A stretch of DNA of 64,000 bases from Bradyrhizobium sp. 170 (GTDB lineage Bacteria > Pseudomonadota > Alphaproteobacteria > Rhizobiales > Xanthobacteraceae). A program made the position numbers and the translations under genes. The stretch spans positions 186,001-250,000 of the forward strand of contig NZ_CP064703.1 of assembly GCF_023101085.1 (NCBI RefSeq). The letters are read 5' to 3'. Under the pieces are notes generated by a model. The model saw nothing but the letters and a program-made list of their open reading frames with translations. It did not search any database and was not told the origin of the DNA. Every line of letters begins with the position of its first letter. Within the stretch, counting starts at the first letter, position 1. Shown here in pieces: positions 40,350 through 48,580 of the stretch.

Positions 40350-40426
40350 GACGGCGAGTAGCGACTAGTGACGAGGGAAGGTCATTTGCCGCCCCTCCAT
40401 TCGCAATTCGCCATTCGCCGCTCGCC
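40350..40426. repeat. Interspersed inverted repeat of GGCGAATGG type
   Basis: ACGGCGAGTAGCGACTAGTGACGAGGG at the left and ATTCGCAATTCGCCATTCGCCGCTCGCC at the right form imperfect inverted arms. It is a relative of 21296-21373 and lies just before the ROK gene, inside its leader. Confidence 0.7.
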
Positions 40427-40432
40427 CCCTCC

Positions 40433-41593
40433 ATGAAACCAATGAGTTCCCCGCTCGTTGTCGCCAGCGAAATCCGGCAGGGGCTTGGGCACATGGCAGA
40501 GGACACCATAACGACCACGGGCATCGCCCGCCACGGCGCCACCCGCCTGCCATCGGTCGAGGTCGACAGTTTCAACATTGAACTCAAGGATGACGAAGGC
40601 TTTCTCGGCGACCGCGCCAGCAAGGGGGCCTTCCGCAAGATCCTGGACGGCTTGCGCAAGCCGCTGAAGAAAAACGGCGACGATCCCTTAGGGAAAAAGC
40701 CTGCCGGCGAGATCGCCAAGACCGAGCTCGACGAGGCGCTGATTGGCGACGATATCGGCGCCGCGGCCCTGGTGCACGGTGCGATCGAGGAATTCGCCCA
40801 GGAGCTGGCCTATGTGACCGGGCGGTTTCTCAAGACCAAGGCGTGGGCCGATACCGAGCGCATCGTGGTCGGCGGCGGTTTCCGGCAGAGCCGTGTCGGC
40901 GAGCTCGCCATCGCCCGCACCAACATCATCCTCAAGGCGGAAGATTTCGACGTCGATCTGGTGCCGATCCGCTTTCATCCCGATGACGCCGGCCTGATCG
41001 GCACGCTGCATTTGGCGCCGTCGTGGATTTTCGAGGGCCATGACAGCATCCTTGGCGTCGATATCGGCGGCACCAACATCCGCTGCGGCGTCGTGGAGAC
41101 GCGCTGGAAGAAGGCGCCCGACCTTTCCAAGGCCGACGTCTGGAAGTCCCAGTTGTGGCGGCATGCCGACGACGAGCCGACGCGCGAAGGCGCGGTGAAG
41201 CGGCTGGTCACGATGCTGAAGGATTTGATCACGGCGGCCGAAACCGAAGGCCTGAAGCTCGCGCCCTTTATCGGTATCGCCTGTCCCGGCGTGATCGACG
41301 CGGACGGCTCGATCGAAAAGGGTGCGCAGAACCTGCCGGGCAACTGGGAGAGCAGCAAGTTCAACCTGCCCGCAAGCCTGGTGGAAGCGATTCCGCAGAT
41401 CGGCGATCACGATACCGCCGTGCTGATGCACAATGACGCCGTGGTGCAGGGCCTGTCCGAAGTTCCCTTCATGCAGGACGTCGAACGCTGGGGCGTATTG
41501 ACCATCGGCACCGGGCTTGGCAATGCGCGCTTCACCAATCGGCGCAAGGACAGCGGCAAGGACGACAAGAAGACGAAAAAGGGCAAGGATTAA
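40433..41593 (+). CDS. ROK family protein with circularly permuted motif order
   Basis: A 386-residue ROK (repressor, ORF, kinase) protein of the actin-like ATPase fold with its motifs in an unusual order. In ordinary ROK kinases the DIGGT phosphate motif is near residue 5 and the VVGGG motif near the C terminus. Here RIVVGGGFRQSRVGELA is at residues 143-159, with HPDDAGLIGTLHLA after it, and only then GVDIGGTNIRCGVV at about 208. CPGVID (283), the catalytic-Asp motif LMHNDAVVQG (about 330) and IGTGLGNARF (358) follow. The ROK zinc site (CGCGxxGC) is missing. This is a natural circular permutation. Activity (glucose or N-acetyl sugar kinase) is not known. Its start follows a dispersed repeat. 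Confidence 0.85.
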   Translation: MKPMSSPLVVASEIRQGLGHMAEDTITTTGIARHGATRLPSVEVDSFNIELKDDEGFLGDRASKGAFRKILDGLRKPLKKNGDDPLGKKPAGEIAKTELDEALIGDDIGAAALVHGAIEEFAQELAYVTGRFLKTKAWADTERIVVGGGFRQSRVGELAIARTNIILKAEDFDVDLVPIRFHPDDAGLIGTLHLAPSWIFEGHDSILGVDIGGTNIRCGVVETRWKKAPDLSKADVWKSQLWRHADDEPTREGAVKRLVTMLKDLITAAETEGLKLAPFIGIACPGVIDADGSIEKGAQNLPGNWESSKFNLPASLVEAIPQIGDHDTAVLMHNDAVVQGLSEVPFMQDVERWGVLTIGTGLGNARFTNRRKDSGKDDKKTKKGKD

Positions 41594-41784
41594 CGCTATC
41601 CCGCGGGCGGTAAGGTTGACTGGTTAGGTTAAGACCGGGTTCGCGTTGCCGTTTCGCTCCGCCTTGCTACCGTCATTTCGTCGCTCCGCCTGGCCGGCGA
41701 AGCCGCACTTCCCGGCCAGAATTTCAAAGCAGCGGCACGGGACCGTCAGTGTTTTGTCGCGTCTGACGGTCCCACCCATTTTCC

Positions 41785-42648
41785 TCAACTCCAGCCGATG
41801 CGCGCAAAGAACGCCGCGATGTCAGATGCTGCGCGATCGGGATCCTCGCGATGGGGAAAGTGACCGACATCCCTAAACATCGCGAGATCGAGATTTGTGA
41901 AGGTCTCGCCGAGCCGGTCGGTCCATTCATAGGGAAACAGCGGATCATGCTCGGCCCAGCGAACGCAGGTCGGCACGTCGATCGGCGGTAGCGCCGGCGC
42001 TTCACCCTTCATCATCCTGATCCGGCCGGCATGGGCTGCGCGGTAATGCGCGAAGCCACCGGCGAGGTTTCCGTCCTTGAGGAAATTATCGGTGAAGGCC
42101 TCGAGTTGATCGTCAAAGACGTGCTTGCGATGCGACCAGGCTTTCAGGAAATGCCCGATATAGAGCCGGCAGCTTTCGCGGCTCGCGCCGACGAGGGCAG
42201 GCGCCATCTCCATCTGGTGAAAGGATTGATACCAGATGTTGTTGAGGCGCTCCGGCTCCGCCATCCGGGGCCCGACTCCCGGATAGACGAAATCGAAGAA
42301 AAACAGTCCGGCGATGCGCCCCGGCGCCCGCCGCGCCAGCGGCTGCATCAATGCACCGCCGACATCGTGACCGACGATGCCGGCTTGGGCCAGGCCAAGT
42401 GCATCCATCAACGCCAGCATGTCGGCGGCCTGCTGGTCGGGTCCGAACAGCCCTTCCGGCTTGTCGCTGTCGCCGAAGCCGCGCAGGTCGGGAGCATATA
42501 GCGTGAAGCGATCGGCAAGCCGCGTCATCACCGGCTCCCACGTCAGCCAGAATTCGGGCCAGCCATGCAGTAACAGCAGCGGGCGCCCGGCCCCCATGCG
42601 GGCCACGTGAAGCGCCGCGCCATTGGCCTGAACCGTCAAATGCTCCAT
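41785..42648 (-). CDS. Alpha/beta hydrolase, epoxide-hydrolase-like
   Basis: A 287-residue alpha/beta hydrolase. HGWPEFWLTW forms the oxyanion region, GHDVGG carries the nucleophile, here an Asp as in epoxide hydrolases and haloalkane dehalogenases rather than Ser, an acid lies at AEHDPLFPYEW and the His is in DVGHFPHREDP. The cap domain occupies roughly residues 130-215. Epoxide hydrolase is likelier than dehalogenase because the cap tyrosine-rich segment (NNIWYQSFHQ) fits, but the substrate is not shown. It is a single minus-strand gene. Confidence 0.88.
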   Translation of the reverse strand: MEHLTVQANGAALHVARMGAGRPLLLLHGWPEFWLTWEPVMTRLADRFTLYAPDLRGFGDSDKPEGLFGPDQQAADMLALMDALGLAQAGIVGHDVGGALMQPLARRAPGRIAGLFFFDFVYPGVGPRMAEPERLNNIWYQSFHQMEMAPALVGASRESCRLYIGHFLKAWSHRKHVFDDQLEAFTDNFLKDGNLAGGFAHYRAAHAGRIRMMKGEAPALPPIDVPTCVRWAEHDPLFPYEWTDRLGETFTNLDLAMFRDVGHFPHREDPDRAASDIAAFFARIGWS

Positions 42649-42774
42649 TTTTGGCTCCTTTTTTTGCTTCCCGGCGCCGGCACGGATTTCTTGGCCCCGC
42701 GCCTTGTCTGGCCCGCCATCCTCGCCTAGAACACGCCCCGACCGCGGGTCGAGGAATCACCCGAAATGGCGCCT

Positions 42775-42864
42775 GGAGAGGTGGCAGAGTGGTCGAATGC
42801 ACCGCACTCGAAATGCGGCATAGGTGCAAGCCTATCGGGGGTTCGAATCCCTCCCTCTCCGCCA
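42775..42864 (+). tRNA. tRNA-Ser (anticodon CGA)
   Basis: A class II tRNA of 90 bases with an encoded CCA end. The acceptor GGAGAGG pairs with CCTCTCC at 42854-42860. The anticodon stem-loop CCGCA-CTCGAAA-TGCGG gives anticodon CGA, which reads UCG. A long variable arm (TAGGTGCAAGCCTA) and TTCGAAT in the T-loop are present. It is the only tRNA seen in the window. A partial copy of the ends lies at 43372-43403. Confidence 0.97.
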
Positions 42865-42925
42865 GCCGTTGCTGCATTCCACGCAAAATTGTCCAAGCTG
42901 CCAGCAAACAACGCAAGAAGCGGCA

Positions 42926-43312
42926 ATGAAGATCGGACCGCAGGCGGACAAATGGCTCAGAAAGAAAGCCAAGCAAGGAATGCGCGGCTATCCCGTCGGC
43001 ACGATCGCCTTCTATGGTCCTGACAACCGGCGCGCTTCGAAAGTTGCCGTGTCTGTCATTCCAGAGGAGGGAACCGAGCCCAAACTGCACCGGTGGTTTT
43101 CGGAAATCGGCGACGTGCGGACGGACAAGATTATTCTTGTCGAGATCGCCGCGTATCTGCGCCAGCATTCGGCGCGGTCGGTAGCGATGGTTGATGAGAT
43201 CATCGGCTGTCCTCACGAAGAAGGGATTGATTATCCGATGGGCGAGTCTTGTCCCCGATGCCCGTATTGGAAGGGGCGAGACCGGTGGACCGGGGAATTG
43301 GAGCAGGGTTGA
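42926..43312 (+). CDS. Conserved-looking small protein with Cys/His cluster
   Basis: A 128-residue protein beginning MKIGPQADKWLRKKAKQGMR, then YPVGTIAFYGPDNRRASKVAV and a C-terminal part with CPHEEGIDYP and SCPRCPYWKGRDRWTG. The Cys/His cluster suggests a small zinc-binding fold. As far as I recall, similar sequences occur in Bradyrhizobium as hypothetical proteins. The ATG at 42926 follows AAGAAG; an upstream frame runs through the tRNA. It lies between a tRNA gene and a scrap of one. No function can be named. Confidence 0.7.
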   Translation: MKIGPQADKWLRKKAKQGMRGYPVGTIAFYGPDNRRASKVAVSVIPEEGTEPKLHRWFSEIGDVRTDKIILVEIAAYLRQHSARSVAMVDEIIGCPHEEGIDYPMGESCPRCPYWKGRDRWTGELEQG

Positions 43313-43371
43313 TGGTCGCAGGCACTACTTCCGCCTGAAGGTGCAACGATTCAATAACGGGCCCTGCATCC

Positions 43372-43403
43372 GGAGAGGAGCTGAAAATCCTCCCTCTGCG
43401 CCA
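43372..43403 (+). pseudogene. Scrap of a tRNA-Ser gene
   Basis: GGAGAGG, the exact 5' acceptor strand of the tRNA-Ser at 42775, is followed after 6 bases by AAAATCCTCCCTCTGCGCCA, nearly the 3' end of the same tRNA (AATCCCTCCCTCTCCGCCA). The middle of the tRNA is gone. It may be a collapsed duplicate, or the far end of a former integrated element, with the 128-residue gene left between. Confidence 0.5.
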
Positions 43404-43411
43404 GCCCCCGA

Positions 43412-44134
43412 TCAACTCACCGCCGCACAAACCAGCTCGCCGCCACCACCCCGTTCGGTGATCTCCGCGATCTTGCCGTCGACGATGTGGATGCGGCGGT
43501 CGGCGCGGGCGGCGAGCGCTGGATCGTGGGTCACCACGACCACGGTCTGGCCCTGGTCCGCGATGTTGCGGAGGATCGAGAACACTTGTTCCGTCGATGC
43601 GGTATCGAGTGCGCCGGTCGGCTCGTCGGCGACAATGATCTCGGGGCGGTTGGCCAGCGCGCGGGCGATGGCGACGCGCTGGCGCTGGCCGCCGGAGAGC
43701 GCGTTGGGGCGCTTGTTGGCGTGCTCGGCAAGTCCAAGCGAGTCGAGGAGAGCAAGGCCGCGCTCGCGCATCTGGGCTTCAGCCATCGTGCCCGCGGCAC
43801 GCATCGGCAGCAGCACATTGTCGAGCGAGGTGAACTCCGGCAGCAGGAAATGAAACTGGAACACGAAGCCGCATTTGGTCAGGCGGACATCGGCCCTGTC
43901 CGATTCCGATAATTTCGAGGTCGGCTGACCGCAGATGATGACCTCGCCTTCGCTGGGCGCATCGAGCAGGCCCAGGAGATAGAGCAGCGACGATTTGCCC
44001 GATCCCGACGGCCCGGTAATGGCGACGAATTCGCCCTTGTTCACCGCAAGATCGATCCCGTTGACGAGGGTGTGCGAAACAGCGCCCTCGATGCGGCGAA
44101 CCAGCTCCACCGCCTGCAAAGCGACCTCGGTCAT
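43412..44134 (-). CDS. ABC transporter ATP-binding protein, LolD/MacB type
   Basis: A 240-residue ATPase that powers a FtsX-type permease. It has Walker A GPSGSGKSSLL, a Q-loop region FVFQFHFLLPEFTSL, the signature LSGGQRQRVAIARAL, Walker B IIVADEPTGALD and the switch His in VTHDPALAARADR. The start overlaps the permease stop by four bases. Together with the HlyD-like and FtsX-like proteins it forms a MacAB-type or LolCDE-like system that exports or extracts envelope substrates by a mechanotransmission cycle. Substrate unknown. Confidence 0.93.
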   Translation of the reverse strand: MTEVALQAVELVRRIEGAVSHTLVNGIDLAVNKGEFVAITGPSGSGKSSLLYLLGLLDAPSEGEVIICGQPTSKLSESDRADVRLTKCGFVFQFHFLLPEFTSLDNVLLPMRAAGTMAEAQMRERGLALLDSLGLAEHANKRPNALSGGQRQRVAIARALANRPEIIVADEPTGALDTASTEQVFSILRNIADQGQTVVVVTHDPALAARADRRIHIVDGKIAEITERGGGGELVCAAVS

Positions 44135-45369
44135 GATGCTCCCCGGATGATGTCAACTGGATGTACGCTGGTTGCCTTGCGCGCCGGGAAATAGGCCGCC
44201 CCTGCGCAGCAGACAAGGGATATGCCGCCGGCGATCAAATAATGCGTCAGCGAGTAATAGATCTGCAGCGGAACGGTCGAGCCCGTCAGCGGATTGAAGA
44301 TCGTGATCTTCGACCAACCGTAGCAGAGCAGGTAACCGAGGATCCACCCGAACAGGATGCCGACCACGCCGATGATGGCGGCTTCGATGATGAAAATCCG
44401 CCGCACCGCATACTCGCGCATGCCCAGCGATTTCATGATCGCGATGTCCTGGCGCTTCTCGTGCGTGATCGTCGAGATGATGTTGTAGGTGGCAAAGGAC
44501 GATGTCAGCAACATCGCGCCCATCACGGTGAGCACGATGAAATCGCGCACGGTAAAGGATGACAGCAGGTCAGCATTGGCTTCCTGCCAGGACACTGATT
44601 TGTAGCCGGTCTGCGCTTCGACCTGGGCGGCGACCTTTTGCGCCGACATCGGATCGTTCAGCCGCAGCCGGAGCTGGTTGACCACCCCGCTTTGCCCCAT
44701 CATGACCTGCGCCGGCCCCATCAGCGAATAGATCTGGCTCTCATCGACGCGCTTCAGGCCGGAGCGATAGAGCCCCGCCACCGTCGAATTCAGCTGGACG
44801 CCCTGGCCGCCGATCAGGAGAACGGTGTTGCCGGTCTTCACGCCGAGTTTTTCAGCCAGCGCCTCGCCCATGATGATGCCGTTCGGCGCGCGTGAAAGGT
44901 CGTCGAGCTTTCCCTCACGCATTTGCGAGGCGAGTTTGGAGACATGAACCTCACGGCGGGTGTCGATGCCGGTCAGGGTGATGCCGATGCGCGCGCCGCC
45001 GTGATTGATGATCGCGGTGGTCTTCGCCGACGGAGCCACGTCTCCAGGTATCCAGGAGCGCAGTGAATTCATCGCCGATTCCGGATATTTGATTCCGGGA
45101 CGTTTGCCGACATTGGCGATGTCGGCCATCTGGACCGCCGCATATTCCTGCTCTGCGGGTTGCGTCGGCACGGAGCGCCGCTCATCCTCGACCGTGATAT
45201 GCGGCATGGTGTCGACGAGCTGCCGCAGGAAGTCGAGCTGCGACCCCTGCATCAGGCCCGCCATCATGATGGTGAAGCCTACCCCCATGGACACGCCGGC
45301 CATGCCCACAAGGGTCTGCCGCACCCGGGTGCTGACGTGGGTCCATGCGATGTTGAATATGAGCTTCAC
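44131..45369 (-). CDS. ABC transporter permease, FtsX/MacB type
   Basis: A 412-residue inner-membrane permease with the four-helix MacB/LolC layout: an N-terminal helix (TLVGMAGVSMGVGFTIMMAGL, residues 18-38), a large periplasmic domain (about 50-275), then three helices in the FtsX domain (DFIVLTVMGAMLLTSSFATYNI, AAIIGVVGILFGWILGYLL, HYLIAGGISLVCCAGAAYFPA). The coupling segment KSLGMREYAVRRIF is clear. It is cotranscribed with the ATPase (four-base overlap) and the adaptor (5-base gap). The substrate is not evident. Confidence 0.92.
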   Translation of the reverse strand: MKLIFNIAWTHVSTRVRQTLVGMAGVSMGVGFTIMMAGLMQGSQLDFLRQLVDTMPHITVEDERRSVPTQPAEQEYAAVQMADIANVGKRPGIKYPESAMNSLRSWIPGDVAPSAKTTAIINHGGARIGITLTGIDTRREVHVSKLASQMREGKLDDLSRAPNGIIMGEALAEKLGVKTGNTVLLIGGQGVQLNSTVAGLYRSGLKRVDESQIYSLMGPAQVMMGQSGVVNQLRLRLNDPMSAQKVAAQVEAQTGYKSVSWQEANADLLSSFTVRDFIVLTVMGAMLLTSSFATYNIISTITHEKRQDIAIMKSLGMREYAVRRIFIIEAAIIGVVGILFGWILGYLLCYGWSKITIFNPLTGSTVPLQIYYSLTHYLIAGGISLVCCAGAAYFPARKATSVHPVDIIRGAS

Positions 45370-45374
45370 GGCGG

Positions 45375-46580
45375 CTACCGGCTGTTGCTGATCATGTTGC
45401 GACGGGCGTCATTGACGACGGAATCGATGTGGGCGGTCATGGCTGCCGAAATCACCGCATCATCGGGATCCGAAGGCGCTGTGGTGACCGAGGCTACCAC
45501 GGTAGCTTCGGGCGGTGCGGCTGGCTGATCGGCCGGTTCACTCACGGCCGCTGGCTCCGCGGCTCTGGTCAGGCTGTTGTCGATGCGAATCCTGGCGCCG
45601 TCAGCGAGATCCCTGCGGGCGGGCGAAAGCACGGTGGTGCCCTTGGATACGTCGCCGATGATCTCGGTGTTGCGGCTGCCGCGGATGCCGACGGTCACGG
45701 GCACGCGTTTGATCCGGCCGTCATCGACCATCTGGACCGAATCGCCTGCGACGGCCTCCGCCGGCACGACGATGGCCGCCGGCTTCTCGCGAAAGATGAT
45801 ATTGGTCTCGACTGACATGCCGATCCGCAGCGGCGTATCCTGTGGCAGCCGCAGATAGACGCGGAAGGTCTTTCGGGTCGGGTCGCCCTTCGGCGTGATC
45901 TGGGAGACCGTGGCCCGCAGGGCCCTTCCGGGGAAAGCCTCGCTTCGCAGAAGGGCCTTCTGGCCTGCGGCGATGCGGTTGATTTCCTCCTCATTGATTT
46001 CGGCGACGACCTGCATCGGAGCAGGCGGTCCCACCCAGAACAGGACATCGGTGGGACCGGCGATCTCGCCGACCTCGCTGTCGCGCCGCAGTACCATGCC
46101 GTCGAGCGGAGCTCTCAAGATCAGCGAGTCGAGCCGCACCTTCTGCGCGGCGATCCGCGATTTTGCTTCCTCGAGCTTGGTCCAGCGCTGCTCGTACTCG
46201 GTGCGCGCGGCGTCGTTCTTGTCGCGATCCTTCTCGGCGCGCGTCAGATCGCGTTCGAGCTGGCCGCGATTGATTTCCATCTGCTCCAGCGCGCTGCGCT
46301 CCTCGGCGTCGTCCTGGCGGCCGAGGATCTGGCCGGACTTGACTACCTGTCCCTCGCATCGGCAAAGCTCGACCAGCCGGCGGCGCTGCAGCGGCACCAC
46401 CTTGGCCCAGCGCTCGGGCTCGACGGTGCCTGTTCCGTAAACGGCTTCGGAAACCGCCGCGAGGCTCGCAAAGCTGGTGGTCACCAACGGCGGATGAAGC
46501 AAATGGGAGTAGGCGTAATAGCCGGCCCCTGCCGTGGCGATGGCCAGAATTCCGGTTGCGACGAGATGCTGCAATTTCAT
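45375..46580 (-). CDS. HlyD/MacA-type periplasmic adaptor
   Basis: A 401-residue membrane-fusion protein with an N-terminal anchor (ATGILAIATAGAGYYAY), a lipoyl/barrel-sandwich half (LVELCRCEGQVVKSGQILGR), a coiled-coil hairpin (residues about 90-150), the second half (LILRAPLDGMVLRRDSEVG) and a beta-barrel (RVYLRLPQDTPLRIGMSVE). A low-complexity Ala/Pro-rich tail follows (SEPADQPAAPPEATVVAS). It starts 16 bases after the Sel1 gene and ends 5 bases before the permease. No outer-membrane partner gene is present here. Confidence 0.92.
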   Translation of the reverse strand: MKLQHLVATGILAIATAGAGYYAYSHLLHPPLVTTSFASLAAVSEAVYGTGTVEPERWAKVVPLQRRRLVELCRCEGQVVKSGQILGRQDDAEERSALEQMEINRGQLERDLTRAEKDRDKNDAARTEYEQRWTKLEEAKSRIAAQKVRLDSLILRAPLDGMVLRRDSEVGEIAGPTDVLFWVGPPAPMQVVAEINEEEINRIAAGQKALLRSEAFPGRALRATVSQITPKGDPTRKTFRVYLRLPQDTPLRIGMSVETNIIFREKPAAIVVPAEAVAGDSVQMVDDGRIKRVPVTVGIRGSRNTEIIGDVSKGTTVLSPARRDLADGARIRIDNSLTRAAEPAAVSEPADQPAAPPEATVVASVTTAPSDPDDAVISAAMTAHIDSVVNDARRNMISNSR

Positions 46581-46596
46581 GGTGCGTCCCCTTAAA

Positions 46597-47433
46597 TCAG
46601 AAGCCAAATCGCTTGCGCAGGCCCGGTGGAACCTGGTCGAGCAGTTCACGAGCATCATCTCGCTTTGCATTCTTCACGGAAGCTGCCGACGTGGCCTTGG
46701 GAGATGCCGGCAATACCGTGACGTTGGATGGCGCCGACTGCGAGACCGCCGGTTGCGAGACCGTAGACGATGATTGGGCTGCGGGCGCCGGCTGCACGAC
46801 CGCGGGGGCAGGTGGGGGCGCGGCCGCCGCGGGTTGGTCCTGCTCTAAAGCTCTTTCGATATTCGGAGCCTTGCCCGCGCCGGCAGTCCGAACCGCGCGC
46901 CAGGCTCTCGCGGCCACCACGGCGCGGCCGATCTCATCGCTCGTCATCTTCTTCATGAGCAGCGACATCAATTGCCGCGCACCGTTGCGGTCCTCGTCGA
47001 GTTTGCTCGCCGAAGCGACGATGTAGGCCCAGCTATAGGCCTTCACATTGTCCTTCGCTACGCCGCGCCCGCTCGCGTAGAGGCCGGCAACGATCAAACT
47101 GGCATGGGCGTGCCCTTGATCGGCAGCGCGCGAGAACCAGCGAAATGCCTCCTGGTCGCTACGCGGGCGACCGGCGCCTGCTGAATAGAGCGCCCCAAGA
47201 TAGAACTGGGCATCATCATCGCCCGCTTGCGCCGCCTGCTCGTAGCGAGTGGCCATTGCCCGATCGGACGCGGCGTCGGAAAGAGCAGGGCGGAGGTCGA
47301 TCAGCACAGCGAGGCAGCAAGCGACGACTACAACTGCTCGCTTCACGGCCTGCGAAATCGCGTAGCGAAATGCCGGCCGCGATGATCGGTTTGAGATCGG
47401 GTTGATCGATCGGAAATTTGGGATGCGTCGCAT
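46597..47433 (-). CDS. Sel1-repeat (TPR-like) secreted protein
   Basis: A 278-residue protein with an N-terminal hydrophobic signal segment (RAVVVVACCLAVLIDL, residues 32-47), two or three Sel1-like repeats (DDDAQFYLGALYSAGAGRPR, HAHASLIVAGLYASGRGVAK) and a low-complexity Pro/Ala/Ser-rich half. Sel1 repeats bind proteins. The gene starts an operon with the adaptor, permease and ATPase genes, so it may be a periplasmic partner or substrate receptor of that exporter, which is inference. A ribosome site is not clear. Confidence 0.8.
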   Translation of the reverse strand: MRRIPNFRSINPISNRSSRPAFRYAISQAVKRAVVVVACCLAVLIDLRPALSDAASDRAMATRYEQAAQAGDDDAQFYLGALYSAGAGRPRSDQEAFRWFSRAADQGHAHASLIVAGLYASGRGVAKDNVKAYSWAYIVASASKLDEDRNGARQLMSLLMKKMTSDEIGRAVVAARAWRAVRTAGAGKAPNIERALEQDQPAAAAPPPAPAVVQPAPAAQSSSTVSQPAVSQSAPSNVTVLPASPKATSAASVKNAKRDDARELLDQVPPGLRKRFGF

Positions 47434-48064
47434 TGCTTGTACACGCTTTCAGCTTGGGTTTTTCAGCCGGAGTCGACGATCGCCTGCTTGTTACGAGCGG
47501 CTGACGGGCTACGTCTCTCCACAGCACCTCTCGCGAATTGAAGCCTAGCCCACCTGCGCGCCGACAAATGTGCGACCCATCACACATCCAGCTTGCCGCC
47601 ACCGGAACTCGGGCTTTCCTTGCCGGTTCCGTTCGGCGACGCGCATTGAGCTCGAAGCCAAGGGAAGTGCGTTCGAAATGCGTTCAAGGAGGTGGCGCTT
47701 GCGGAGCAAACATTGAGGCTCAAGCTCCCATCGAGCCCGGGGCTTCGAGCGCCCGCCGATCCTGATCAGGTCTCGTCAGGATCGGACAGCTGCCACTGAA
47801 CCGGCATAGCGCAGCGCCAGCAGATCACTCCAGCCGTCGCGAATGCATTGGCGCAGGGGGGAGCCAGGATGGCCGGCTTCAGGATGCGGTAACTTCAGGA
47901 CGCAGTATTGGTACACGCGCGCCGATCGGGTGGGTCCGGCAGGCCGATGAGCTTGCAACGAGATTGGTTGCCGTGCCCAGGCTGACGATCACGGTGGTCA
48001 TCACGGAATCGAGAAACTCGCCCGAGCCCCGCGGCCCGGACGAGTTTCATTTCTTCATCTCGAA
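47434..48064. other. 631-base intergenic region with a hairpin and no firm gene
   Basis: The stretch lies between two minus-strand genes. A hairpin with 9-bp arms (CGATCCTGA and TCAGGATCG, 47757-47784) sits at the end of a short minus-strand frame (47776-47958), whose segment QYCVLKLPHPEAGHPGSPLR has a protein-like look but no ribosome site and an abrupt start. It may be a gene scrap. The part at 47434-47530 should carry the promoter of the Sel1 operon. Confidence 0.5.
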
Positions 48065-48370
48065 TCAATAGCGGTAGCAGACGTTGACCGGGCCGTAGGG
48101 GCTCCATTTCCAGCAGCTGTTGTAAACGTGGAAATGATGGCGATGGCCGTGGTGATGATGACCATGACCATGATGATGCCCATGGCCGTGGTGCCCGTGA
48201 TGGCCGTGGCCGTGGCCTCCACCGTGACCGTGCCCGCCGTGCCCGCCGTGGCCGCCATGCCCGCCGTGACCGTGACCGCCAGCGAAGGCCTGGCTCGGGA
48301 TGGCCAAGGAAGCGGTGGTCAACGCCAGAGCAGCGATCGTAGCGGTAATGATCTTCTTGATCTTCGTCAT
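48065..48370 (-). CDS. Secreted His/Gly-rich small protein
   Basis: A 101-residue protein. It has a clear signal peptide (IITATIAALALTTASLAIPS, cleavage likely after QAFA) followed by about 50 residues composed almost wholly of Gly and His in GGHGGHG and HGHHHGHGHHHHGH patterns. The end is short and aromatic, with two cysteines (YNSCWKWSPYGPVNVCYRY). His-rich tracts of this kind bind Ni, Zn or Cu, so a periplasmic metal store or buffer is likely, by inference. The ATG at 48370 follows AGGAGACGTCC. It appears to be monocistronic. Confidence 0.8.
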   Translation of the reverse strand: MTKIKKIITATIAALALTTASLAIPSQAFAGGHGHGGHGGHGGHGGHGHGGGHGHGHHGHHGHGHHHGHGHHHHGHRHHFHVYNSCWKWSPYGPVNVCYRY

Positions 48371-48580
48371 GGACGTCTCCTGTTGGGCAGAGCGAGGATC
48401 GCCCTGCGATGATCCACCCCTAGAGACGTTGGCTGCGACGCGATGTGATCAAGGTCACTCAATTGGCCGGATCACCCAAGTGGTATGATTCGGGGAGTCA
48501 GGTATCTTCCTCATGCGCAGCGCGATTATTTGCTGAACCTGGCCTAGCCGGGCTCAAAGCGTTATTCCCAAGGCGATCCC

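Noticed and set aside
47776..47958. Minus-strand frame with a protein-like segment QYCVLKLPHPEAGHPG
   Set aside because: It has no credible start or ribosome site and ends at a hairpin; kept only as a possible gene scrap in the intergenic entry.
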